Shown one piece after another: positions 8,131 to 16,300 of a DNA stretch of 22,925 bases. A model generated the notes under the pieces. It made no database searches. It had not been told where the DNA came from and saw nothing but the letters and a program-made list of their open reading frames with translations. This DNA comes from a virus, in IMG/VR virus record IMGVR_UViG_3300035698_006228, positions 1-22,925 of that record; one strand, given 5' to 3'. How positions within the stretch are numbered: the first letter of the stretch is position 1; each line of letters opens with the position of its first letter. The position numbers were made by a program, and so were the translations under genes.

Positions 8131-8622
8131 TTACGAGGTACTTGTGTGTGTGATTACTTGCACAGTTACTGCGCTTGCAACTAAATTTGCACTCAGTGCG
8201 AACACAAAGCCATCTTCAATAGGTTCGTATTCAACATTAGTTGGTGTCATCCGTTCTACTTGTGCATTAGTTAATGTCAATCCTGACAATCTATTATTAT
8301 TTAATATTACTTCTGTAATTGCATTTGTTGCATCAATCTTATCTTCTAACACAAGATCTGCAACAGCAAAAGTTTTTACAAATACAATTCTATATGTATA
8401 TGTAACTGTATATCGTAAATCAGTCGTTCTAATTTTTATATCAGCACCTGGTTGTGGTTTAACAAACACACCAGGAATGACACTATTTAATTCAGCAGCA
8501 CTTTCATAAAATGAAATGTCTCCTAAATTTACAGATTTCAATCCTAACGAACTAACCAATGCAGTGTGAATTAATGATCTGATCTTTTCACCAATTTCTT
8601 TTGTATATAAGATTTGTGACAT
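8131..8622 (-). CDS. Probable tail terminator protein
   Basis: A protein of 163 residues whose ATG follows directly on the stop of the gp10-like gene. It starts with a helix (TKEIGEKIRSLIHTALVSSL), has a loop with AELNSVIPGVFVKPQPGADI, a beta strand pair around RYTVTYTYRIVFVKTF, and a long helix DATNAITEVILNNNRL. It ends with strands (FVFALSANLVASAVTVQVIT). This helix-strand-strand-helix-strand order with a central Y-x-Y-x-I/V-x-F is what tail terminator proteins (lambda gpU and SPP1 gp17 type) show. The place after the gp10-like gene and before the tube gene agrees. The protein would cap the finished tube and join it to the head. Confidence 0.7.
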   Translation of the reverse strand: MSQILYTKEIGEKIRSLIHTALVSSLGLKSVNLGDISFYESAAELNSVIPGVFVKPQPGADIKIRTTDLRYTVTYTYRIVFVKTFAVADLVLEDKIDATNAITEVILNNNRLSGLTLTNAQVERMTPTNVEYEPIEDGFVFALSANLVASAVTVQVITHTSTS

Positions 8623-9087
8623 TTAATTCAACCCCAATTCTGCAATTAATGTATTCAACTTAGTTTCCATTATATTAATTATTCTAGGACGTGATTGTTC
8701 TAGTCCCCGATGTAAAAATAATTTAGGTGCAATGCCTCTACCTTTTTTCACCAACAGTCCACTTTTCAATGCGGTTCTTAATCCAACAATGTCATTTTCA
8801 TCTATACGATTATCGTATGTTCCAAATTCTTGATATGGTGCATATGGTGCAGCCTGTCCACCAGCAAAAACAACAGCATGCAATGTATGTGTATTAACAA
8901 CACCTTTCATACTAGCTCGCAACGACCCTGTTTGTCGTGGTGTTAATGGTATTGCACGTGTGATAACTTCTTGTGTGCTTTCGTATAATCCAGCTGCAAT
9001 TTGTTGTTTTAATCTATTTGGAAATTCATATGCAAGTTTATTAATAACTTGAGTATGACCTGATATTCTAATTTTTAATTTTGTCAT
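8623..9087 (-). CDS. HK97 gp10-like head-tail / tail completion protein
   Basis: A protein of 154 residues overlapping the previous gene by a TAATG junction. It has the family hallmarks: an N-terminal helix (HTQVINKLAYEFPNRLKQQI), AIPLTPRQTGSLRASMKG, then HAVVFAGGQAAPYAPYQEFG followed by TYD, i.e. P-x-x-T-G-x-L-R-x-S and Y-A-x-Y-x-E-F-G-T. It then has a helical end with APKLFLHRGLEQSRPRI. Family knowledge: HK97 gp10-type proteins act at the neck in tail completion. The neighbouring head closure and tail terminator genes fit. Confidence 0.88.
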   Translation of the reverse strand: MTKLKIRISGHTQVINKLAYEFPNRLKQQIAAGLYESTQEVITRAIPLTPRQTGSLRASMKGVVNTHTLHAVVFAGGQAAPYAPYQEFGTYDNRIDENDIVGLRTALKSGLLVKKGRGIAPKLFLHRGLEQSRPRIINIMETKLNTLIAELGLN

Positions 9088-9440
9088 TATGATATTACTC
9101 TATTACGTTCTTTTAATAAAACTTCTAAATGATGGTTCATTGCAAAATATTTTCTTTTTTCTAATGACTTTACTTCGTATTCAACAGCATCTTCATCGAT
9201 AACAATATCTTCTATTTTCATATTTACACTAATATTTGTAAATAAACGATGTGTTGCATTTGGCACACGACCAATAAATCCAGTAACAATATCACCTCGT
9301 AATGGTTCGAATCTACCACGGTTCTCTGTGCTAATGGTTGAAAGTGTTTTTGTACTTTTACCAGTTGTTGTTGTATACGCAGTTCTTTTGATCGTATACA
9401 AATCTGTAAATAGATTGTTTAAAATACTATTGTCCGCCAC
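9087..9440 (-). CDS. Head closure / head-tail joining protein
   Basis: A protein of 117 residues with a GTG start at 9440 (GGA about 7 nt upstream), overlapping the connector gene by 14 bases. It is beta-rich with a typical pattern: DLYTIKRTAYTTTTGKSTKT, then ENRGRFEPLRGDIV, followed by THRLFTNISVNMKIEDIVID and EYEVKSLEKRKYFAMNHHLE. This is the layout of SPP1 gp16/HK97-type head-tail joining proteins, where H-x-L-x-x-x is followed by D-x-V-x-x-x-x-x-x-Y-x-V and a final H-x-E-V. It would plug or extend the connector before tail docking. The assignment rests on pattern and gene order. Confidence 0.78.
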   Translation of the reverse strand: MADNSILNNLFTDLYTIKRTAYTTTTGKSTKTLSTISTENRGRFEPLRGDIVTGFIGRVPNATHRLFTNISVNMKIEDIVIDEDAVEYEVKSLEKRKYFAMNHHLEVLLKERNRVIS

Positions 9441-10101
9441 GATTTATTCCAGTCTGCCCTTCTGTTGAAAACATACGAATATCTTTATACATATCTAGTG
9501 AACTTAAAATTTGTGCAGGGACTCCAGCAAATTTATTATTGGCTGTATCATTTGGCGTATATTTTACACTAAATTGTCCAAGCCGATAACTATCAATGCC
9601 TAACCTCATATCTTTATTTCTAAAGAAAAATGCGACTAAATCTATTTGTGCCATCACTAATGTTTTTGGAATACTCGCAGTTGCATATCCTGCAATATAC
9701 ACAACTTTTATATTTTTATCCCCTTTTGAAAATACCACACCATCGACACATAAAATTTCACCAGCATTTTCACCATCTGGATCATCTTCATCAATAATAA
9801 TATAATCACCTTCTACGGTAGTTGTATCTTTTATTAACAATGTGCCGCTACCAAATGTTCTATTTGGATCATCATGTATTGTTGTGACACTAATTATTGG
9901 ATATTCTCGCAATGTAATTAAAGATGTCATGCCATCACCAGATTGTAATTCAGTAATAGTACGACTAAATATATTACGACCTAAATAATCTTGTATCATT
10001 TTAGTTGTTCGACTGATCATATTTGTTATCAATGAATCATCATTTGTACTAGTTATTTGTAAAAATTCTTTTACTTCATTTAGTTTTGCAAAATCTGCCA
10101 T
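9427..10101 (-). CDS. Head-tail connector (gp6/gp15-like adaptor)
   Basis: I chose the ATG at 10101 (224 residues; MADFAKLNEVKEFLQI) because GAGG lies 6 nt upstream. The in-frame ATG at 10119 lies inside the preceding glycosyltransferase gene and has no SD. The protein begins with the adaptor helices (LNEVKEFLQITSTNDDSLIT, MISRTTKMIQDYLGRNIFSR). A beta-rich insertion follows with SLITLREYPIISVTTIHDDP and an acidic loop DEDDPDGENAG. It then has the family signature VYIAGYATASIPKTLVMAQI and a helix with DLVAFFFRNKD. G-Y-x-x-x-x-x-P-x-x-L-x-x-A is characteristic of phage gp6-like connectors, which form the ring below the portal. The stop is TAG. Confidence 0.87.
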   Translation of the reverse strand: MADFAKLNEVKEFLQITSTNDDSLITNMISRTTKMIQDYLGRNIFSRTITELQSGDGMTSLITLREYPIISVTTIHDDPNRTFGSGTLLIKDTTTVEGDYIIIDEDDPDGENAGEILCVDGVVFSKGDKNIKVVYIAGYATASIPKTLVMAQIDLVAFFFRNKDMRLGIDSYRLGQFSVKYTPNDTANNKFAGVPAQILSSLDMYKDIRMFSTEGQTGINRGGQ

Positions 10102-10102
10102 G

Positions 10103-10801
10103 TTAAACCTCAATCCCAATCATTTTATTTATACGATTCATTGTATATTCATCAGGGCATTTTAATCCATAATGTGAAACTTTTGGATGCAGTTCTTGAT
10201 GGTGCAATAAATTATCACAATCTATAAACATTGAAATTCCTTCTGCATTGCATCTCATAGAAAAGAAAAAATCTGCACCCATGCCAGTTCCACCAACTAT
10301 ACGATGTTCATTAGTTTCTGGAATTATATAATTCCAATTAGTTCTAAACCATGGCAATCCAATTTTATCAAACACAGATTTTTTAATTAAACATCCACCA
10401 AATCCAACAGCATATACTTGAACTAATTCACCAGGTCTATACAATCGTTCATCTAATTCTGGATATGTAATCGTTGAATGTTTTTTAAACAATAATAATT
10501 TTTGTTGTTTGCCTCGTGTACTTGTTAAACAACTTATTACTGATAAATTGTGACTGTACATTGTTGCAATTGTTGTATCTAAATCAATATCTTCTGGTGT
10601 CATGTCACTATCAATCATAAAAATATATTTATAACCACCGTTATACATTTTACTAATCAATATACTACGAGCGACTTCTTGTGGTAAATTCATAACAATC
10701 TCAACATCAAAATTTGTTGAATCCAACCACTTTTGTAAATTCGTTGGTAGTTCCCGTGAAATTCTTGGCATTGCGACCAATACATCAGTATATATAGCCA
10801 T
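10103..10801 (-). CDS. GT-A fold glycosyltransferase (family 2-like) within head-tail gene cluster
   Basis: A protein of 232 residues. It shows a Rossmann-like start (DVLVAMPRISRELPTNL), then YNGGYKYIFMIDSDMTPEDI, where DSD at 64-66 is the metal-binding DxD motif. An acceptor-side segment follows, with AVGFGGCLIKKSVFDKIGLP and WFR. Next is GGTGMGADFFFSMRCNAEGI (a variant of the G-E-D-x-x-F motif, with D177) and IDCDNLLHHQ with paired histidines at 200-201. It has no signal peptide or membrane segment, so it acts in the cytoplasm with a soluble sugar donor. It lies between the post-capsid gene and the connector, and the connector start is coupled to its stop. I infer that it glycosylates a virion protein, or a cell-wall or DNA acceptor. 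Donor and acceptor cannot be read from sequence. Confidence 0.85.
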   Translation of the reverse strand: MAIYTDVLVAMPRISRELPTNLQKWLDSTNFDVEIVMNLPQEVARSILISKMYNGGYKYIFMIDSDMTPEDIDLDTTIATMYSHNLSVISCLTSTRGKQQKLLLFKKHSTITYPELDERLYRPGELVQVYAVGFGGCLIKKSVFDKIGLPWFRTNWNYIIPETNEHRIVGGTGMGADFFFSMRCNAEGISMFIDCDNLLHHQELHPKVSHYGLKCPDEYTMNRINKMIGIEV

Positions 10802-10812
10802 AATAGCCTTTT

Positions 10813-11595
10813 TTATAAAACGGTTGGTTTTATTTTTTTATGTTTTTCACCAGCATCTAAATCATCTGATGGATCGTCAAATTCTAATTCTGAGGCAATA
10901 TCATCTATATCAATTTCTTTGCCAGCTTGCGTAGTTGTTATTGCATCAAGATCTTCTTCTGGGATATTTGCTGGATCATTTTCAAGTTCAATATCTTTTT
11001 TCTTTAGACCATGTTTCTTTTTCGTTTTAACTGCGCTATCATTTTTATGTGGATAACAATATCGTAAATTTGTTTTTTGATTTCCACCAATCTCATCTTC
11101 ATTTGCTTTAGCAAATGTTACATATGCATTCAACCCAATAAAATCATTGTTACGCACAATGTATAATAATTCTTCTATTGATTTAATAATATGAACTTTC
11201 ACTTTATCTGCTTTAAGATTTGCAGTAAACCTACTGAATAATGTAATAGATTTATCGACACCAACTTTTCGTATGCCACCATTAACAATAGTAACTTTAT
11301 TTTGTCTTACATACCGATTAGCAGCACCTTCTGTAATATTTCGTATAAGTTTTTCGCCCACTGCAGAATCATCTGAACTTATAATGTGCCATTTATCTGG
11401 AAAATCATGTGTTAATTGTAATGCTTTTTTTTCACTGATAACTGCTTCTTGCCCAGATCGTATAGATAAACTTGAAATATTTAAATCAGCATCATCCCCT
11501 CTATAAATATCTGAACTTACATTCTTTATTGTAACCGTGTTTATCTTCACATCTTCTACATTATGTTTTTTTATTTTTTTAACTGTTAATGCCAT
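10813..11595 (-). CDS. Unknown structural-region protein with acidic C-terminal tail
   Basis: A protein of 260 residues with AGGAG 9-10 nt before the ATG. Residues about 15-75 look like a small beta domain (INTVTIKNVSSDIYRGDD, LSIRSGQEAVISEKKALQLT, PDKWHIIS), a pattern seen in short phage proteins placed after the capsid gene. The middle part has KVHIIKSIEELLYIVRNNDF and FIGLNAYVTFAKAN. The C-terminal 70 residues are low-complexity, first lysine-rich (KTKKKHGLKKK) and then acidic (PEEDLDAI, DIDDIASELEFDDPSDDLDA), with a final KHKKIKPTVL. I do not recognise the full protein. Decoration, neck or assembly roles are possible. Confidence 0.7.
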   Translation of the reverse strand: MALTVKKIKKHNVEDVKINTVTIKNVSSDIYRGDDADLNISSLSIRSGQEAVISEKKALQLTHDFPDKWHIISSDDSAVGEKLIRNITEGAANRYVRQNKVTIVNGGIRKVGVDKSITLFSRFTANLKADKVKVHIIKSIEELLYIVRNNDFIGLNAYVTFAKANEDEIGGNQKTNLRYCYPHKNDSAVKTKKKHGLKKKDIELENDPANIPEEDLDAITTTQAGKEIDIDDIASELEFDDPSDDLDAGEKHKKIKPTVL

Positions 11596-11639
11596 GATAT
11601 AAATCTCCTAATTTACAATTTCAATTTACCGTTATATGG

Positions 11640-11670
11640 GAGGGTGTTTTTATTACTGACGAACACCCTC
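11640..11670 (-). other. Stem-loop between capsid gene and downstream genes
   Basis: GAGGGTGTT (minus strand 11670-11662) pairs with AACACCCTC (11648-11640), nine bp plus a possible G-U pair, with a loop of about 11 nt. No T tract follows on the minus strand, so it is not a canonical terminator for these genes. It could protect the 3' end of capsid mRNA or attenuate read-through. Confidence 0.6.
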
Positions 11671-11731
11671 AAAAACGCCATTTTTTTTATCCTTGGTTTC
11701 ACGTCCATATTATTGAACTACACATAATCTA

Positions 11732-11769
11732 GATAAATAATATTTATCGCTCCCAAGCATTAAAGCGAT
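11732..11769. repeat. Overlapping palindromes just downstream of the capsid stop
   Basis: GATAAATA (11732-11739) and TATTTATC (11741-11748) form a perfect 8-bp inverted repeat around one base. ATCGCT (11746-11751) and AGCGAT (11764-11769) form a second inverted repeat that shares bases with the first, so the two hairpins are mutually exclusive. Protein binding or RNA processing are possible roles. Confidence 0.6.
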
Positions 11770-11790
11770 TATCAACACTCTAGCTATCTA

Positions 11791-13320
11791 TTAGTTCACT
11801 AGAATATCAATAACAGTAGCAACTAGATCATTGTTCGTAGTATCTTCTGTTGGTTCAAAATCCAGTCTCTGTTTGACAACCATAACCATTTGATCGGTTT
11901 GGATATCTTCAAAAGTTTTCAACGTAATTGAACGTCGATCACCATACCAGAAACGAGTTTTGTTTACCACATGAAGAGTTGTACGGCCAACATTCGTTCC
12001 ATCATACACACCAGACGCACCAACATCCTCGCGGATATATTCGGATACAATAACCGGCATACCATCAAATGCACCTAATTGACCAGTAAGTATAGTTGCT
12101 TTTGCACCTAACTTATCTAATGTCCTAAAATCATTGAAACCATTAGAATCACTTTCGGCTAACATCTGATGAAATCCATTCACACCAGCTACAATTGCCA
12201 ATTCAGCAGGATTGATACCAAACTTATCCAGTGTCTTACGAGCATTACGAATGTCAGCAGCAGCTAAAGCATTTCCACCAGCATCAATTTTGCCGTTTGC
12301 ACGAGTTATTTTACGATAACCATCCCACGCTTTTCGAGCATCTGTTGCTGAAGTAACATCACCATCTTGGTGAGTCGCTGAATCATCTCCATTAATAGTA
12401 GCAGTTTCAACGCCATTAGCCAATGCAGTTGCAATTTTTTGTCTAACAAAATCAATGATATTAATAATACTAGCTTCATTAATTTCCTCAGAAAAAATTG
12501 TACGCACTGCTAACTTTTTAGCGGTGAACGTGACACTAGATGTTCCTGGAGTAGATGATGTTATGCGTCCAGCTTCCGTTGCGTCTACAGTAGCTTCAGT
12601 AGCCAGTACAGCAGTAGCATCAGATCCTTCCAATGGAACAGTAAACGGATTTGATGTCATAGGAATGCGATCATGAAGAGCAGCCACTTTTAATGCCAAT
12701 CGTTGTTTTTCAATCAACTGTGCAGAAAAATTTGTTGGAACAAATTCATCGCCAGAACCAGAAACGGTTGACACTAAAGCTTTCGCTGCAAAATCCTCTG
12801 CCATCTCAGAATACTCTTGCCACATTTTCAATTCTTTAGGATTCTTTTGAAGGACTTTCGACACAATCAAAAGTTCATCATTCATATCATGAAGTTCTCT
12901 TAATTCTTCGCCAAATCGCTTCACCCATCTACGGGGAACCATTCCAGTAATTGCATGTTTAAAAGTAAACTGATTTGAAAGTTTGCCTTTCAATCTTCCG
13001 TGCATACGAGCACCTGGATCTTCGGCATCAACACCACTAAATCCACCTTTACGTGCAACTGCAGATCGGCTTTCATGATCTTCTTTAGCTTTTTTATCAA
13101 GAATTTCAGCAACCATCGCTTTTAATTTTTCAGGATTAGTTTGCATACTCTTAATGCGATCGCTAACTTCATGAAGCAACCCACGTACATCTTTTTCAGC
13201 TACATGTACATCACTCGCAGGATCAGTAACAACTTCCGTAACAGCAGCAACATTTACTTTTCTTTGCTCTTCTTGTTGCTTTTCACTCATTACTTTTTCA
13301 TCGTTCGTTTTTTCAGCCAT
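11791..13320 (-). CDS. Major capsid protein, HK97 fold, with N-terminal scaffold-like domain
   Basis: A protein of 509 residues with the strongest SD in the window. Residues 1 to about 185 are charged and helical (EVSDRIKSMQTNPEKLKAMV, GEELRELHDMNDELLIVSKV, MWQEYSEMAEDFAAKALVST), resembling the delta/scaffold domain that the prohead protease removes. The mature HK97-type part starts near SGSGDEFVPTNFSAQLIEKQ. It continues with RIPMTSNPFTVPLEGSDATA, KKLAVRTIFSEEINEASIIN and the A-domain segment ILTGQLGAFDGMPVIVSEYI, and ends with RTTLHVVNKTRFWYGDRRSI and MVVKQRLDFEPT. All are standard for the phage capsid family. There is no separate scaffold gene, and the protease-ATPase gene lies immediately upstream. 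A cut near residues 180-190 is inferred, not shown. Confidence 0.95.
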   Translation of the reverse strand: MAEKTNDEKVMSEKQQEEQRKVNVAAVTEVVTDPASDVHVAEKDVRGLLHEVSDRIKSMQTNPEKLKAMVAEILDKKAKEDHESRSAVARKGGFSGVDAEDPGARMHGRLKGKLSNQFTFKHAITGMVPRRWVKRFGEELRELHDMNDELLIVSKVLQKNPKELKMWQEYSEMAEDFAAKALVSTVSGSGDEFVPTNFSAQLIEKQRLALKVAALHDRIPMTSNPFTVPLEGSDATAVLATEATVDATEAGRITSSTPGTSSVTFTAKKLAVRTIFSEEINEASIINIIDFVRQKIATALANGVETATINGDDSATHQDGDVTSATDARKAWDGYRKITRANGKIDAGGNALAAADIRNARKTLDKFGINPAELAIVAGVNGFHQMLAESDSNGFNDFRTLDKLGAKATILTGQLGAFDGMPVIVSEYIREDVGASGVYDGTNVGRTTLHVVNKTRFWYGDRRSITLKTFEDIQTDQMVMVVKQRLDFEPTEDTTNNDLVATVIDILVN

Positions 13321-13332
13321 GTGTTTTTTACA

Positions 13333-13340
13333 CCTCCTTT
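13333..13340 (-). promoter_or_regulatory. Strong ribosome binding site for the capsid gene
   Basis: AAAGGAGG on the minus strand, followed by TG, matches the 16S anti-SD almost completely. The ATG lies 12 nt after GGAGG, a slightly long spacing. It fits the high capsid expression expected. Confidence 0.7.
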
Positions 13341-13367
13341 CGTCCAGAATAGGATAATTTATAATAA

Positions 13368-16300
13368 CTAATCAATAAAATTTTCATTTATCAATTTAGT
13401 TAATTTTTCTGCAATATCATCATCCGACATAACTATACTGGCATCGAGTGATTCATTAACACTTTTTAATAAATATTTACATACAGCTTCTTCAGTATTA
13501 TTTTCAAGTAGATCAATTAAAAATTCCATAATTTTTAATAACGTATCACTATCAACATTATCTTTAACCATAGTATCAATAATGTCATTCATAATATCTT
13601 GCGGCACATTGTATATTTTTTCATTCAAACTTTTTGATATATGTGATTTTGATTTCATTGTCGCATACATATCTTTCATTTTTGTTTCAGCTTTACTACC
13701 ATATTCAATTCGAATACCCATAATCTTTTTTAATGATTTTTTTAAATCCTCTATCATAATATTCTCTCTATTATTATCAACAGAAAGTAACATTGCATAT
13801 ATTATTAATTCTTTTAAATGTGAACCAGTCAATCCATCACTGTCTTTTGCAATAACCTTTAAGGATTCATCCCTATTATCAATAACCATATTTACTGAAT
13901 GTATTTTTAAAATATCAAATCTTAACGATTCATCAGGTAATTCAAATTTTATAACATCATCAAATCTACTTGGTCTATCAATTAAAGCTTTTGGAATGTT
14001 ATGTGGAAAATTGGTGCATAGAATTGTGACCAATCCATCCATCGATTCTAATCCATCCATTTGAGTTTTTATAATATCAATACAAGATGAAGATGTTACG
14101 TAATTATCGATATCTTCCGCAAATATAATACATGGTGATAATTCTTTAGCCATATCAAATATGTATTCTATATCAGATGGATATATTAAATCACGAGCAG
14201 TTGCCCATATAAATGTGACATCAGACTTTGACATTAATATTTTTCCAGTTAAGGTCTTGCCAGTACCTGGTTCGCCAGCAAAAATCATTCCTCGTTTAAA
14301 TGGCAAATTATTTTTTATGTACATATCTTTTTTATTAAAAAAATCTAATGTACTAACTTTTATACTTTGCTTTTTATCTTCTGGTAATTTAACATCATCA
14401 AATTCATATTTCACTATTGGTAAAAATTTACCTTCAACATCTAATGTTTCATTTTTATAAAAGTTGTGATCTGCCATCCATCGTTTATGCGTATTAAAAA
14501 ATTCAATAACGTTGTCTGTGCAGGTATCTTTATAATATGTCCCTATATTTATTCCACTGTATATTGTGTACAATTGAAATACAATAGGAACACCATCTTC
14601 ATTTTTTGTAAACACAAAACCTTCTATTAACAGTTCTTCTTTTTTTTCGCGGCCAGTTTGCAAATATGCATATTCACACCTAACTAATTCACCCCGATAT
14701 CCTAAATTAATTATTTTTTCAATCTTATACTTTTCATTTACTAATACTTCAAAAAATGATTTTATTGCCAATGCAATTTTAAATCGTCTAAAACTAAATC
14801 CAATATGTTTTTGTATATGAGATGGTACCCCAATAAAATCATCTATTGTTCCACCTTTTGTTATAGGTCGAAAATCTTTTTTAGATTCACAATACTTTTT
14901 TAAATTTTCATGTTCTATTAAAGTTTTAGATTCATTATATGATTTATCTTCTGGATTTTCTTGTGTTGAATCACCTTCTTGGTCTTGTGTAGATTCTGGA
15001 TCTGATGCTTGATCTAGATTTATTACATATTCATGTTTATGATTGTCCACAATTTCTGTAGCATTCAATTCTCGAATAGGATGTTCATGATCTTGGTTCA
15101 TAGCTGCTAATCCATCAACTGATGTAATCTGGCCATTTTCATCACGTTCAACATATATCTTATATTCATGTGTGTGGCTTGTTGTTGCATCACTAGATTC
15201 CGAACCAGTCGTTCCAGTATATTCGACTTTTTCATTTTCAGCTTTTGTTTCAACCAATGCCTTCACTGTTTTAACAAGTTCATCGGATGACATATTTTTC
15301 AAACACATTTTCTTTTCATGCATCTGTTCAATCAACTTATTTCTAAATAATGTACTATCTTTAGAAACGGCTATTTGATTTGTCACTGTATCTTTATCAT
15401 TATCACCAATAATATCCGTACCATGTTTTAATGCTTTTGCTAATGAAAATAAACTTTGTCTGTTTGATGGTATGCTAACAACAGACACTTCAAATAATTC
15501 TAAATCTGTAATGCGTCTAACTTCAAGTTTTTCATCAAACACAGCATCTTTAATCATAAACCCAATACTGAATGCTTTTAAAATATTTTCTTTAATTTTT
15601 TCACCAATCTTTTCTTCAGTCTTACTAATACTTGCTCTAATGAACAATCCACCTGTTGGTTGCTTTATACTTTTATTGCCAAACATTAATTCTTCATTTG
15701 GTTTAACAATTTTAACATCAATTACTTTTCCAATTGGTTCCATCCAATTATGCATATAGCACAAAACAGGATTGTCCATAAAAGAACTCAATGTTGTTTT
15801 AAATGCAGCGTGATCTACAATATCTAAATCTCTATCTATTTCACCAGTAGATGCAAATCCTTCAATTATTAATTCATTTCCTGAACCTTTTTGTTCTACA
15901 GCTTTTAATTCTACGTGACTGTATACCAATTTTGGACGTTCCATTATATCAGTCTGTTTCATGCTTGTTGCCTCCTTACCATCTGTGTTTTTACGGTCAT
16001 ATAAAATGTACTGAATACCATCATCGACCATCTGTTCTTTTTTTGTTTGTGTTTCACACAACTCATAATCAAATTGAATATATGTAATTGTATTATCAGT
16101 TTCAATTTTTTTAGCTATATTATATGAATGGGTGTTCATCCATGTAATGATTTCATCACTATCATATATTTCTTTATCAAATACAATTGATTGTGGAATA
16201 AGTGCCTTTACAGTTTTAATGCAAACACCTAATTCAAAATCTATATATTTTGGTATGCCAATTATACGTTTCACACCAACTACAAATGATGAACTTTTCG

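Larger units (their letters stand above)
11596..11790 (-). other. 195-bp gap after the capsid gene containing inverted repeats
   Basis: This is the only gap of notable size in the window. In transcription order it holds a 6-bp inverted repeat (11769-11764 with 11751-11746), an overlapping 17-nt near-perfect palindrome, an A8 run, a 9-10 bp hairpin (11670-11640), and the SD of the next gene. I found no promoter with convincing -35 and -10 boxes. A frame of 22 codons (ATG at 11681, AAGGA about 7 nt upstream, TAA at 11613) exists but is weakly supported. Confidence 0.6.

Noticed and set aside
10102-10119. Upstream ATG at 10119 as connector start
   Set aside because: It lies inside the glycosyltransferase gene without an SD; the ATG at 10101 has GAGG 6 nt upstream.
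11640-11670. Intrinsic terminator after the capsid gene
   Set aside because: A stable stem exists but no T tract follows on the minus strand; the nearby T8 belongs to the plus strand and is separated from the stem.
11700-11790. Promoter between capsid and downstream genes
   Set aside because: AT-rich hexamers are present, but no -35/-10 pair with acceptable spacing stood out in this AT-rich background.
13141-13371. Plus-strand frame across the capsid gene start
   Set aside because: Phe/Tyr-rich shadow translation, no SD; the minus-strand capsid start and SD are unambiguous.
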